From JBBDJB01 sp040880125 (GTDB lineage: Bacteria; Planctomycetota; Planctomycetia; Pirellulales; JBBDJB01), in the NCBI GenBank assembly GCA_040880125.1, contig JBBDJB010000048.1, positions 15,464 to 79,463 of the forward strand: 64,000 nt of DNA, given 5' to 3'. The notes below the pieces were generated by a model. It searched no databases and was not told the DNA's origin. It was given only the letters and a program-made list of their open reading frames with translations. The translations under genes and the position numbers were made by a program. This document shows, piece by piece, positions 51,601 through 59,394 of this stretch. Within the stretch, counting starts at the first letter, position 1, and each line of letters starts with the position of its first letter.

Positions 51601-52405
51601 CCTCGGCATACCACTCGATCACTTCGCGCCAGGGCGCGTACGTGAACTCGAACTGAAGCGACTTCTCGCCGTTGGCCGCGGCGGTTGCGTCAGCCGATGG
51701 TTCGCCGGAGCCGGCCGCGCCGGACGACTGTGCCACGGCCTCAGCGACTCGCTGATCGCCTTGGCCCTGCGCTGCACCGTTAGGCTGCGCGTCGGCATTT
51801 TGGCCGGCGACTTGCTGCGGTGCTGCGGGCTTCGTGTAGGAATGCCAAGATTCGCGCTGTGTTGGATTAAGTACAGCGAGCAGGTTTTGGGAAAGCTCCA
51901 GGCTGGCCTTCGTAACCGCGGCCAGGTCGCCCTCGCGAATTGTCTTTTCCGCCGCCGCGATGGCTTCGTTGATTTGGTTCTTTTGCTCTTCCGTCATAGT
52001 CAGCCATTGTTGCGCCCAGGGCTGCCCAAGCGCCAGCACGCCGTCTCGCTGGGCAATCGCTTTCCAAAGTCGGTCGGTCTGCGCCAGGCCGAGGATTTCC
52101 ATCCCCTGCCGCTCCGACTCTGCACGGAACTGGGTCTGCGCCTGCCGGCGTTCGTCCTCGGGCATTTCCTGCAACTGGGGCTGTGCTTCTTGCGCTTCAG
52201 ACTCACGGCGATCCATGACCTCGACAAGCTGGGCGCGCTGCTCGTCGGTCAGTTGCAACTGCTCGGCCACCTGCGGATCCTCGATTAGGGCCAGCGCCCC
52301 CACCAGGTCGCGGTCGGCAGCCGCGGCGGCTCCGACCCACAGAAGTGCAAGCATCGCCGCCGAAAGCGGACTGCCCATGCCCAACGTACGCGAAATCAAT
52401 GACAT
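48686..52405 (-). CDS. Very large secretin N-domain protein without a secretin pore
   Basis: This 1239-residue exported protein starts at 52405. The leader (LSAAMLALLWVGAAAAADRD) is followed by a helical region (LQLTDEQRAQLVEVMDRRES) like Spy/CpxP-type proteins. An STN/N0-like segment (FTYAPWREVIEWYAEEQGLS) and repeated secretin-N (NolW-type) domains follow (FTLTHVQAPTLIPIFRQIFG, QTIRTVLTNLLGGDPSVRLS, VFYLKYANATTVAQTARSIL, PVYHAPASSIAQVIQTLYSH, IVTDIIQPSSANPIAVQSAL). Gln/Pro-rich linkers and GGRGG tracts lie between and after them. The C-terminal beta-barrel secretin domain of GspD is missing, so it is not a channel by itself; a periplasmic ring or scaffold is possible. Confidence 0.88.
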   Translation of the reverse strand: MSLISRTLGMGSPLSAAMLALLWVGAAAAADRDLVGALALIEDPQVAEQLQLTDEQRAQLVEVMDRRESEAQEAQPQLQEMPEDERRQAQTQFRAESERQGMEILGLAQTDRLWKAIAQRDGVLALGQPWAQQWLTMTEEQKNQINEAIAAAEKTIREGDLAAVTKASLELSQNLLAVLNPTQRESWHSYTKPAAPQQVAGQNADAQPNGAAQGQGDQRVAEAVAQSSGAAGSGEPSADATAAANGEKSLQFEFTYAPWREVIEWYAEEQGLSLNMDLAPDGTLNLVSPKQYTSEEAMDILNFYMQLRGFTMVRHQDSLMVLNLSNPIPPSFVPEVLPEDLDQYGTYQIVRTVFDLRNMSAEDAQEELQGLLSPMGKVVALERMKQIQVTETAGRMRNAIKPVIEAIERPDAASGGVRQFTLTHVQAPTLIPIFRQIFGMDEDENWDDDETIFVAAAPSGNQIIARGDPNALKQVEDIIKQVDVPGGNAAIGGIGFAGGELDALQFDTYSTGGADAQTIRTVLTNLLGGDPSVRLSVDPRTQNLHVYARPTQHAMIQTLLNQMTQNGQRVEVLPLQGIDPNIAVQAINGIFGALDVTGLPNPNAPRVQATSDQLIVNGSQSQIAQIEQLLSRLGGSAMAGTASGGPVRTYDYTQEDMAEALTQLEQIWSSLGRDNPIHVIRPGDQSIPQFLPGSSGINTPADNRGTPAQGIRDRRPQPRQPAPADSETDREASVIHRSGLFQLASQNVEDSPSASDQVEIQDEIPVETPSVPADAPPEPADTEPQPQPQSQPQQTGEQPDRQQPGADEPSANQPSTSPSPIIIRPGPEGTVIFSQDQEALDALEKLLMALARPNGNGAGRQLKVFYLKYANATTVAQTARSILGGGYLSSVTGSTLGSATSSFGSPPVAPVMSGVLGGAAGGDSFAFTGTVDITPHEPHNALFVRAQQSDMMRLQKLLQVLDQPTSPEEVVAVAKPRTIPVYHAPASSIAQVIQTLYSHRLLSGGNGGRGNTDRRGGRGGDEDEDPRAAFFRRFAGGGDDEDNNRGRGGRGGGGGGGGGGGNNRGNNGGNEQQQTEQRMAVTVDEISNSLLVLAPEPLFSEIEALVRQLDQAGEMANASIVTDIIQPSSANPIAVQSALTTLFGENVQINSTSSAGQTSNTRGGGRGGSSAAEDWRSRFGGGNTGGRGGNTGGRGGDTGGFGGFGGDRGGFGGFGGGGQRGGFGGGGRGGRGGGRGGDD

Positions 52406-52848
52406 ACTCGTAAGGCTCCTCGATGACCCTGGCTTGCGGCAATCCTGGCTTGTGGCCATTGCTTGCCGCGGTGGCGGCCATCGTCTGCAGTGGAGGTGTG
52501 CCGGGGAATGCTACCTAAATTGTAATCAGGCTAGGCTTTGCGCACCATCGCCAACCCGCCGTATGCCTAAATTGGGGTGGCATTTGCCGTCCGGAGCGAG
52601 CGTGCGAGGCCACCATGTGCCTGAGCGGGCTTTTTTGGCCCGATTCGCTCGGGTAATGGCCGCGTCGACGGACCGTCGAGCCCCAGGGCTCCGATCCGCC
52701 TCCAAAGAATGAAACACTTGCCGCAGCCACGGGTTTCGCGCAGTTCGGCCGGTGCTCGATGCAGCGCTGGCCTGGTGGCCGAGCCATTCCACCGCACCGG
52801 AAGCCGACCAGAGCGGGTTAATGAGCGCTCCAGCAGTCGGTAACCATA
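52406..52848. other. Intergenic region without supported genes
   Basis: These 443 bases separate the secretin-N-like start from the lipoprotein stop. A short GC-rich hairpin with a T-rich loop (CGGGCTTTTTTGGCCCG, near 52627) is present but is not a standard terminator. Open frames on the minus strand are Arg/His-rich and overlapping, so they were not called. Confidence 0.5.
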
Positions 52849-53472
52849 TCAGTGGGAAGAGAAGGATACTCCCCAGCCGACGTGTGGGCGAGGGCGATGG
52901 CGATGCCGGTAGTGGAAGTGGTGGTGCGGATGGTAGTAGTACGGCGGGGGGCCGTAGTGGTACTCCTCCACAATCACCGGAGTCGGCCCCGGGGCCACCG
53001 CGGCCACGGGACGAGGCGGACTCTGCATCGCCTGAATGACGCTGGTCGGCACGCCGGCGCTGCTCAGCCGCAGCAGATCGTCGGTCGTGGGCGGCGCGAC
53101 GACGCCGTTGTTGCGGATGTGCGAGGCAATCAGCGGTTCGGCCACACCGGCCTGGCTCATCGCGATCACCTCTTCGACCGTCACCGCGCCCGAGGACACC
53201 GGCCGGCCGAGTTGCTGGGCGATTTGCGCGCGGTTCCGGGCGTCGATCTCATCGAGCGAACTGCCGACCGCCGCACCGGTGAGTGCCCCCACGCCGGCTC
53301 CGATGGCCGCGCCCGCGCCGGCTTCGCCGACGGAGTCTCCGACCAAAGCTCCCACACCGGCACCGGTCAATCCGCCGAATAGCGCTCCTTGGTCCGCGTA
53401 GTAAGGACTTTTGCAACCGGCACAGGCCAGCGCCACGCCGACCAGCGCAGCAAAGCATCGCAACGACATCAT
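52849..53472 (-). CDS. Glycine-zipper lipoprotein with His/Tyr-rich tail
   Basis: This is a 207-residue protein. Start 53472 (MM, then SLRCFAALVGVALACAGC) gives a lipoprotein signal with lipobox-like LACAGC. A glycine-zipper segment follows (GALFGGLTGAGVGALVGDSV, GAAIGAGVGALTGAAVGSS), typical of outer-membrane lipoproteins. The middle (TVEEVIAMSQAGVAEPLIAS, DDLLRLSSAGVPTSVIQAM) contains repeated helices. The C-terminus is YHYGPPPYYYHPHHHFHY, which could bind metals such as Cu, Ni or Zn. Function unknown. The upstream open frame to 53595 is not expected to be translated. Confidence 0.85.
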   Translation of the reverse strand: MMSLRCFAALVGVALACAGCKSPYYADQGALFGGLTGAGVGALVGDSVGEAGAGAAIGAGVGALTGAAVGSSLDEIDARNRAQIAQQLGRPVSSGAVTVEEVIAMSQAGVAEPLIASHIRNNGVVAPPTTDDLLRLSSAGVPTSVIQAMQSPPRPVAAVAPGPTPVIVEEYHYGPPPYYYHPHHHFHYRHRHRPRPHVGWGVSFSSH

Positions 53473-53673
53473 CGGGGGCTCTCGCTTTTTCGGCAGGGTC
53501 TGGCGGCGAGGTGCGTGTGGCGCAGGGTACGGGGAATCGAGCAATCGCCGCCGAATGCGCGGCGGGATGGTCGCAGGATTGACCGGGCGGGTCAAGCCGA
53601 ATTTGGGAGATCGCCCCCGATTTGCGAAGGCCCCGGTCCTCGCAGTGCTACGAGTTTGCCGCTGCGGGGATGC

Positions 53674-53859
53674 CTACTTGCGACCGCCCTTCTTCGCCGG
53701 CTTCTTGGCGCCGCTGCGCTTAGTGCCCTTAGAAGCAGCCTTGGCGGCTGTCGTCTTCTTCGACCGCTTCTTCGCGGAGTTCTTCCCGGAGAAGGCGGCT
53801 TCCCATCCGTCAGCGTACTTCTTGTTGGAGCCGACTCGAACAATACTCACGGCATTCAC
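53674..53859 (-). CDS. Small Lys/Ala-rich planctomycete protein
   Basis: This 61-residue protein has an N-terminal motif (VSIVRVGSNKKYADGWEAAF) followed by a basic tail with KK and AKKR repeats (KKRSKKTTAAKAASKGTKRS), reminiscent of histone H1-like tails. I recall similar short proteins as common in planctomycetes; that recollection is not computed here. It may bind nucleic acid. No neighbouring gene overlaps it. Confidence 0.75.
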   Translation of the reverse strand: MNAVSIVRVGSNKKYADGWEAAFSGKNSAKKRSKKTTAAKAASKGTKRSGAKKPAKKGGRK

Positions 53860-54135
53860 CTTATGGAAAGTTCACTCGTAGTTGATTCGTCACGTGCCCC
53901 ACCCAGGGGTCGACCGAACAATCGCGAAGCCAGCCTTGTTTGGGCACCGCCGAAGCAGCCACTTCGGCGCGTGGGTAATACTGCGTACTTTATGCCGATT
54001 CGCTCGTCAAGCCGAGAGGGTGATGGCTCCACGTACGGGGCCGCGCTGCACAATAGCGGAATGGTTCCGCGCCCATTCTCATCACGCAAGCCGTACGCCT
54101 TCGCGCCGGTGATTCCACGCCGCATTGGAGCGGCC

Positions 54136-54324
54136 TTACGAGGCTTCGGCTTCTCCCCAGCATTGAATGCCGCCGTCGGTGTCGATGCGGATATGAATTA
54201 TGTTCGGCCGACAACACACCGGGCAGTCCTCGGTATAGTCCTGGCACTCGCCGGCCGAGACGTCCACCGGAATGACAATCGCCTCGCCGCAGGCGTCGCA
54301 GGTGTACGTCGCTTCGTCCTGCAT
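54136..54324 (-). CDS. CPXCG-motif cysteine-rich zinc protein
   Basis: This 62-residue protein starts at the ATG at 54324 (MQDEATYTCDACGEAIVIPV). Cys9/Cys12 and Cys34/Cys37 (TCDACGE, DCPVCCRP) form a zinc-binding ribbon; Cys27 and Cys38 are additional. The end IHIRIDTDGGIQCWGEAE fits the CPXCG family. Its function is unknown. It stands alone between the Lys-rich protein gene and the TPR gene. Confidence 0.85.
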   Translation of the reverse strand: MQDEATYTCDACGEAIVIPVDVSAGECQDYTEDCPVCCRPNIIHIRIDTDGGIQCWGEAEAS

Positions 54325-54707
54325 GAAAGGGGCACCCTCGGCAAGCTGCTGCGGTCGGCTGGCGACTTCAAACAACGTGGGCCCGGCACGACCGCCCAGC
54401 GAGAATATAGAGGATTTTCCGCGTCGAGCGAAGGGGCTGCTGGCGGCCTTGACTGAACGGATCGCGTAGCCCTATACTCCGGGCAGGCTTTAACTTGCGG
54501 CTCGAGCGGGCGGTAATCCAGTCGCGTAACGGTAATCCGGCCGCCCCCGTGCCGAAGCCGTGAAGGTGATGTCACCGCGCGGCTAGTAAACCCGCGGCGT
54601 GCGTCACACGTACTCCGCGGCGAGCTTAATGCTGCATATCGCTCGGGAACACACGAAGTTTCGCATTCGCGGTACGACAGCCCTTAGCAAGGACGACGTA
54701 AACGCCG
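54325..54707. other. Intergenic region upstream of the YfgM-like gene
   Basis: This 383-bp divergent gap holds no gene I can support. A GC-rich region (54540-54600) has partial self-complementarity (CGGCCGCCCCCGTG against CACCGCGCGGC) but was not identified as an RNA gene. The promoters of both neighbours are presumably here. Confidence 0.45.
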
Positions 54708-55673
54708 ATGAAGTCCACGCGTCGACACGAACTTCAAACGAACGAACTGGCCGACCGGCTGGGGCACGCCCTGGATCGGATGAAGCCCTATTCGAAGGCA
54801 ATGGCCGGGGTGTTCGTGGCGGGGATTGTGATCGTCGCGGTGGCGATGTTCGTCTCGTACCGCAATCGCCAGCGCGAAGCTGCCGCATGGGACGCCTACA
54901 CGTTGGCCGTGGGCACCGTGACCGTCGACTTCGAAGCCCTCCGCTCCGTCGCAGAGAACCATCCGGAGACCACGGCCGCACAGTGGGCCAGCCTCGCCTG
55001 GGCAGACGCCCGTCTTCAGATCGGCATTGAGCAATTATTCCTCGATCGCGCCTCGGCAAGGCAGATGCTTCAGCAGGCACGCGAAATGTATCTGCAGCTT
55101 ATCGACGCGAGCGTCCTGGAAGAGGTGCGCCAACGGGCCAGCTTCGGACTGGCGCGTGCATATGAAGCCTCGGGCGATCTGGTCAAGGCCCGCGAACAGT
55201 ACTTGGCCGTTCAAGGCGGATTAGCCCCGGTCGCTCAGCAGCGTGCCGAGACGCTCCAGCAACGGAAGGTGAAGGAGTTCTACGACTGGTTCGCACAGGC
55301 GGACCTCCCCAGCCGAGCGATGCAAGGCGCGCCCGGTACGCCGGGAGCCCGTCCTCCGTTCGACCTCGGCGACTTCGGTGGCCTTGATCCGGGATTGCTC
55401 GGCCCGACTATCGGAAACGACGCGGCCGGCCAGGGTGAGGCCACCGGCGGCACCGGCACGGACTTGCCGTCGACGGACTTTCTGGCGCCGCCGTCCGGCG
55501 ACGAGACAGCTCCCGCTCAGCCAGCCGCACCGGCCGCGACACAGCCAGCCGCACCGGCCGGGGAAAACGGCGCTACGGAAGGTGGGACTGAGGCGACCGA
55601 AAGCGGGGCCGAGACGACCGAACAGTCGCCCGCCGCGCCGCAAGATCAACCGGCGGCTCCGCAAGGGCAGTGA
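54708..55673 (+). CDS. YfgM-like one-TM tetratricopeptide protein
   Basis: This 321-residue protein has a cytosolic N-terminus, one TM helix (MAGVFVAGIVIVAVAMFVSY) and helical TPR-like repeats (AAQWASLAWADARLQIGIEQ, EVRQRASFGLARAYEASGDL, REQYLAVQGG). The end is a Pro/Ala/Gln/Glu-rich disordered tail. The layout matches YfgM/BamB-associated proteins that act near the Sec translocon. It lies 60 bp before the pseudouridine synthase gene, probably co-transcribed. Confidence 0.85.
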   Translation: MKSTRRHELQTNELADRLGHALDRMKPYSKAMAGVFVAGIVIVAVAMFVSYRNRQREAAAWDAYTLAVGTVTVDFEALRSVAENHPETTAAQWASLAWADARLQIGIEQLFLDRASARQMLQQAREMYLQLIDASVLEEVRQRASFGLARAYEASGDLVKAREQYLAVQGGLAPVAQQRAETLQQRKVKEFYDWFAQADLPSRAMQGAPGTPGARPPFDLGDFGGLDPGLLGPTIGNDAAGQGEATGGTGTDLPSTDFLAPPSGDETAPAQPAAPAATQPAAPAGENGATEGGTEATESGAETTEQSPAAPQDQPAAPQGQ

Positions 55674-55733
55674 CTTCGGAACCTCGCTTTGCTGCCCGCA
55701 TCTTCTCCTCACCATCCATGGCGGGCGATAGCC

Positions 55734-56720
55734 ATGTCGCCTGACGACGCTGCCAATGTGCCGCCGGAGTGGGTAGTCCGCGACGATCAGACCGGTATGC
55801 GGCTGGACGTGTTTTTGACCGGTTACTTCCCGCAGTACAGCCGGTCGCTGGTCCGCAAGGCGATTCAGGCCGCCGCGGCGACCGTCGAGGGTCAGCGGGC
55901 CAAGGCCGCGTACCGTCTGAAAGCCGGACAACTCGTCACGTTCACACCTCCGCCGCTGCCTCCCACGGCTCCGCTGCCGGAGGACATCCCGCTGACCGTT
56001 CTGTATGAGGACGAGTCGCTGGCGGCGATTGACAAGCCGGCGGGAATGGTGGTGCATCCCTCCAAAGGCCACTGGTCCGGAACACTGGCCGGGGCGCTTT
56101 CCCATCACTTCGAACAGCTCAGCGCGGCGGGCGGACAGGTGCGGCCGGGCATCGTGCATCGTCTCGACCGCGACACCAGCGGCGTGCTGCTGGTCGCAAA
56201 GTCCGATGTAATTCACCACCAGCTCGCGCGTCAATTCGCGGAGCGCACCACCGAGAAGCAGTACGCGGCCATTGTGGTAGGGGTGCCCGACCGCGATCGC
56301 GACGTAATCGATCGCCCCATCGGCAAGCATCCCTATCATCGCGAGAAGATGGCCATTCGCACCGACGACGACGCGCGAGAGGCGCAGACGTTCTACGAAG
56401 TGGCGGAGCGATTCGACGGCTACGCGCTTTTGCGCGTGTTGCCGAAGACGGGCCGCACGCATCAAATCCGCGTTCATCTGGCGAGCATTGGCTGCGCGGT
56501 ACTGTGCGATCGGCTCTACGGCGGCCGCTCGGAGATCACGCTGGGTGAACTGGGCCGCCGCAGCGATGATCCGACCGTTGTTCTTGCCCGCCAGGCGCTG
56601 CACGCCGAGCGGATCAAAATCACGCACCCGGCCACCGGCGAGCCTTTGGAGATTTCCGCACCGTTGCCGGAGGATATAGCCCGCGTGCTGGAGGCGCTGC
56701 GGGATAGACGCAGGCGGTAA
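55734..56720 (+). CDS. RluA-family 23S rRNA/tRNA pseudouridine synthase
   Basis: This 328-residue enzyme starts at the ATG at 55734 (MSPDDAANVPPEWVVRDDQT); an upstream TTG at 55689 is less likely. An S4 RNA-binding domain at about 22-80 (GMRLDVFLTGYFPQYSRSLV) precedes the catalytic domain. The motif HRLDRDTSG contains the catalytic Asp, and GRTHQIRVHLASIG is the conserved RluA/D block. Length and order fit RluD. It would convert uridines of 23S rRNA or tRNA to pseudouridine; the exact sites are not predictable by eye. Confidence 0.95.
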   Translation: MSPDDAANVPPEWVVRDDQTGMRLDVFLTGYFPQYSRSLVRKAIQAAAATVEGQRAKAAYRLKAGQLVTFTPPPLPPTAPLPEDIPLTVLYEDESLAAIDKPAGMVVHPSKGHWSGTLAGALSHHFEQLSAAGGQVRPGIVHRLDRDTSGVLLVAKSDVIHHQLARQFAERTTEKQYAAIVVGVPDRDRDVIDRPIGKHPYHREKMAIRTDDDAREAQTFYEVAERFDGYALLRVLPKTGRTHQIRVHLASIGCAVLCDRLYGGRSEITLGELGRRSDDPTVVLARQALHAERIKITHPATGEPLEISAPLPEDIARVLEALRDRRRR

Positions 56721-56755
56721 GCTTTGCGGAGCAATCATCGGGTATCACTGGGAAC

Positions 56756-56780
56756 GTGGCACAGACGTTCCTGTCTGTGC
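56756..56780. repeat. Dispersed intergenic repeat, module B (copy 7)
   Basis: A perfect module B: GTGGCACAGACGTTCC followed by TGTCTGTGC. It lies 35 bp after the pseudouridine synthase gene, before a convergent gene, without module A. Confidence 0.8.
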
Positions 56781-56843
56781 TTTTGGGTGATGTTGTCTTT
56801 TGAATGGGCAGGCGGTTTTTCAATAACAGCGCTTTAGGAGCAT

Positions 56844-56874
56844 CCCCTCTCCCCGCAGTCGCAGGGGAGAGGGG
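56844..56874. repeat. CCCCTCTCCCC hairpin between convergent genes
   Basis: CCCCTCTCCCC (56844-56854) and GGGGAGAGGGG (56864-56874) pair perfectly around a GCAGTCGCA loop. No U-tract follows. A related CCCTCTCCC hairpin lies at 62208-62228 upstream of rsgA. Confidence 0.75.
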
Positions 56875-56972
56875 GTGGCTGCGTACCGCCTTCGCGCGTA
56901 CATACAGCAACCACGTTTCGATCTTGCACGTGCAACCAACCGATCCCGAAGTGCCACCAGCCAGTAGTTCAC

Positions 56973-57710
56973 CTAGCTGTTCAAGATCGTCCGCATGATG
57001 TCGCGGGTTCCGAGCACGCGCGGGCTGACGAGCAGTTCGCCGGCGGCCATGCCGGCGGCCATACCTTGCTGAATGGCGAACGCGCGGATGCGCTCGAGTA
57101 TGTATTCCTTCTCGGGCGGAAACTGCGATTTGTAGCAGCGCACGCTCTGGACCTTGCGCTCTAGCGTACTGGCGATGTCTACCACCACGTGCCCTGCCCC
57201 CGGCGGCAGGCTCATCGAACCGAACATCAACGTGTAATAGAGATGCGCGGAGATCGTGTGCGGCGGCACGTGCTGAAAATGCTCGTCCCACTTGGTCAGC
57301 CGCGAATAGAACACCGCCGCGTCGGTGATCTGCATTGCCTGCCAATGGTCGGGCGAGGCCATCGGCGTCTTTTCGCCGAATCCCAGCACTAGCTTCGGCC
57401 GGTAACGGCGAAACTCCGTGGCCAGCGTCACCCGCGCCTCGAACGAGTCGAACAGCCGGCGGTTGGGCAGATTGAGCGTGATTCGCTTGTGCACGCCTAA
57501 CACTTCGGCCGCCTGACGGGCTTCTTCCAGCCGCACCTCGGGGCTTGCCGAACGCGGAGTCGGCTCGCCGTCGGTCAAGTCGATGATGCCGACCCGGTGC
57601 CCTTGCTCAACCAGCCGCGCAATCGTGCCGCCGCAGGCGATCTCGACGTCGTCGGGATGGGCGCCGACGGCAATTACATCGAGCGTTTCGTGATTGCCGG
57701 AATTGCTCAT
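56973..57710 (-). CDS. bshB1: BshB1-like PIG-L family N-deacetylase
   Basis: This 245-residue enzyme has the PIG-L/LmbE zinc motif VGAHPDDVEIACGGTI (His18, Asp20, Asp21) and the later SPDHWQA with His121. Segments LTDGEPTPRSASPEVRLEEA, ITLNLPNRRLFDS and RCYKSQFPPE match BshB1, which deacetylates GlcNAc-malate in bacillithiol synthesis. No bshA or bshC gene is in the window, so pathway membership is inferred. It appears monocistronic. Confidence 0.9.
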   Translation of the reverse strand: MSNSGNHETLDVIAVGAHPDDVEIACGGTIARLVEQGHRVGIIDLTDGEPTPRSASPEVRLEEARQAAEVLGVHKRITLNLPNRRLFDSFEARVTLATEFRRYRPKLVLGFGEKTPMASPDHWQAMQITDAAVFYSRLTKWDEHFQHVPPHTISAHLYYTLMFGSMSLPPGAGHVVVDIASTLERKVQSVRCYKSQFPPEKEYILERIRAFAIQQGMAAGMAAGELLVSPRVLGTRDIMRTILNS

Positions 57711-57802
57711 GCCGCGAAACTTAATAAGTACGGAGCGTTAGAGAAAGGGGGGCTGGCTCGATGTGCACAAGCGGCCACCTTACTGCGAAACGGCTATGCA
57801 TC

Positions 57803-57925
57803 GTGCCTGTCCTCTTTCTTCGACGCGGGACGTCCACGTTGGGAATGGGACAGGCATCTTATCGCGCGGCGCCCAGTTGAATTCGTTTGCCGCAATTTCG
57901 CGATAAGCAGCCAGTCCCATTTCCC
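57803..57925. repeat. Dispersed intergenic repeat, module D (copy 3)
   Basis: GTGCCTGTCC at 57803-57812, AATGGGACAGGCA at 57844-57856 and GCAGCCAGTCCCATTTCCC at 57907-57925 show two nested inverted pairs. It is in the gap between bshB1-like and cbiE-cbiT-like genes. Confidence 0.65.
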
Positions 57926-57944
57926 GCGAACCTGTGCTGTCGTA

Positions 57945-59195
57945 CTAGTTTGGCTTCACCACTCCCAGAACAAAGGTCGGGTTGAGCGCATCGAAGCGGA
58001 CGCGATCGAGCTGGAAGGTGCCGCGCGAGATGTTCACCATCCAGACCTTCACGTCTTCGGCTTTGCGCGACATGGTCTTGTGCACGTCGGATAGGTTTTC
58101 GATGCTGCCGACGTTGGCCACCAGCCGACCGCCGCTTCGCAGCCGGTCGTAGACCGCTTCGACGATGCGGCTGATCTCCCGGCCGCTGCCTTCGACGAAG
58201 ACGCAGTCCGCCTCCGGCAGGTCGGCCAGCGCCTCGGGGGCCTTGCCCAATATCGGCACCACATTCTGCACGCCGAAGCGCTCGCAGTTCTTGTGGATCA
58301 GTTCGTAGTCTTCGGCATCCATCTCGATGGCGAAGACTTTGCCGTCGCGGGCGATCTGGGCCGCCTCGATACTGACCGGACCGCAGCCGGCGCCGATGTC
58401 CCAGACCACGCTCGAAGGGCCGATGTCCAGCGCCGCCAGCGCCATGCAGCGGACCTCCGCCGGAGTGAGCAGCCCTTGCTTGGGCTTGCTCTGAAGGAAG
58501 AATTCCTCCGGATTGCCGAACAGCCGCAGCCCCACTGCGTCCTGCGGGCGGTCCGGAGCGTCGGGGCGCCGAATCAGGATCATGACGTTCAGCGGTGCAA
58601 ACGACTGCCGCGAGATGTCGGCCAGCGTTCCGAACGTGACGCGCTCGTCGGGCGAGCCGAGGTTTTCGCAGACGTAGGCCGAGAAATAGTCGATCTTGCG
58701 GTCAAGCAGTGCGCGGGCAACGTCGGCCGGCGTGCGCGTATCGGTCGTGAACAGACCGATGCGATCCGCGACGCGGATCTTGTCCAGCACCACCTCCAGC
58801 GGATGATTGGCGAGGTTCGTCAGATACGCTTCTTCCCAGCTCTCCTTCACGCGGGCGAAGGCGAGCTGCATGCTGCTGACGTGCGGCACAACTTCGAAGC
58901 GGTCCTTGCCCAGGTGATCGCACAAGTACCGGGCAAGTCCGTAAAAGAGCGGATCGCCGTACACCAGCACCGCGACGCGCTTGCCATCGGTGGTCGAGAG
59001 GCGCTCGGCCGCGGCGGAGATGTCGTTGCCGACCACGAGGCGTTCGACGCCGGTGTCGGGAACGAGCGCGAGCGTGCCGGCATCGCCGACCAGCAGTTTG
59101 GCGTCGTTGACGACCTGGCGTGCCGCGCTGGAGAGGCCTTCCAGGCCGTCATCGCCGATGCCGACGATCGAAATCTTTTCAGTGGCGGCTTTCAA
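57945..59195 (-). CDS. cobL: Fused CbiE-CbiT precorrin methyltransferase
   Basis: This 416-residue protein most likely starts at a TTG at 59195, preceded by AAAGGA; an ATG at 59267 lies inside a repeat module and is not favoured. The CbiE part (about 1-205) is a tetrapyrrole methylase (VGIGDDGLEGLSSAARQVVN, VLVYGDPLFYGLARYLCDHL). The CbiT part (about 230-416) has the SAM site VWDIGAGCGPVSIEAAQIAR. Together they methylate C5 and C15 of the corrin ring and decarboxylate it. No other cobalamin gene is in the window, so the host pathway is not confirmed here. Confidence 0.92.
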   Translation of the reverse strand: MKAATEKISIVGIGDDGLEGLSSAARQVVNDAKLLVGDAGTLALVPDTGVERLVVGNDISAAAERLSTTDGKRVAVLVYGDPLFYGLARYLCDHLGKDRFEVVPHVSSMQLAFARVKESWEEAYLTNLANHPLEVVLDKIRVADRIGLFTTDTRTPADVARALLDRKIDYFSAYVCENLGSPDERVTFGTLADISRQSFAPLNVMILIRRPDAPDRPQDAVGLRLFGNPEEFFLQSKPKQGLLTPAEVRCMALAALDIGPSSVVWDIGAGCGPVSIEAAQIARDGKVFAIEMDAEDYELIHKNCERFGVQNVVPILGKAPEALADLPEADCVFVEGSGREISRIVEAVYDRLRSGGRLVANVGSIENLSDVHKTMSRKAEDVKVWMVNISRGTFQLDRVRFDALNPTFVLGVVKPN

Positions 59196-59231
59196 ATTTT
59201 GAATTCCTTTCCAGGACGATGTCCGTAGCGC

Positions 59232-59339
59232 GGGCACAGACATTCCTGTCCGTGCGATTGAACTCAAGTTGTAGCTGGACTCGTGAGAGTTCAGCCGAAC
59301 GCAATGCCATCTGACATTCTCACGAATTCAGCGACTACC
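59232..59339. repeat. Dispersed intergenic repeat, modules B and A (copy 8)
   Basis: Module B (GGGCACAGACATTCCTGTCC) at 59232-59251 precedes module A, whose GTAGCTGGACTCGTGAGAGT starts at 59271 and whose right part CATTCTCACGAATTCAGCG ends near 59333. The order is reversed relative to the copies at 22131 and 30128. Confidence 0.85.
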
Positions 59340-59394
59340 CCCTCTTCCCGCAGGGTAGAGCTCTTGTTGACCTTCAACCATTGTTGACCTTCAA

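Noticed and set aside
53856..54125. 89-codon minus-strand frame upstream of the Lys-rich protein
   Set aside because: No conserved features and it overlaps the neighbouring start; could not be supported.
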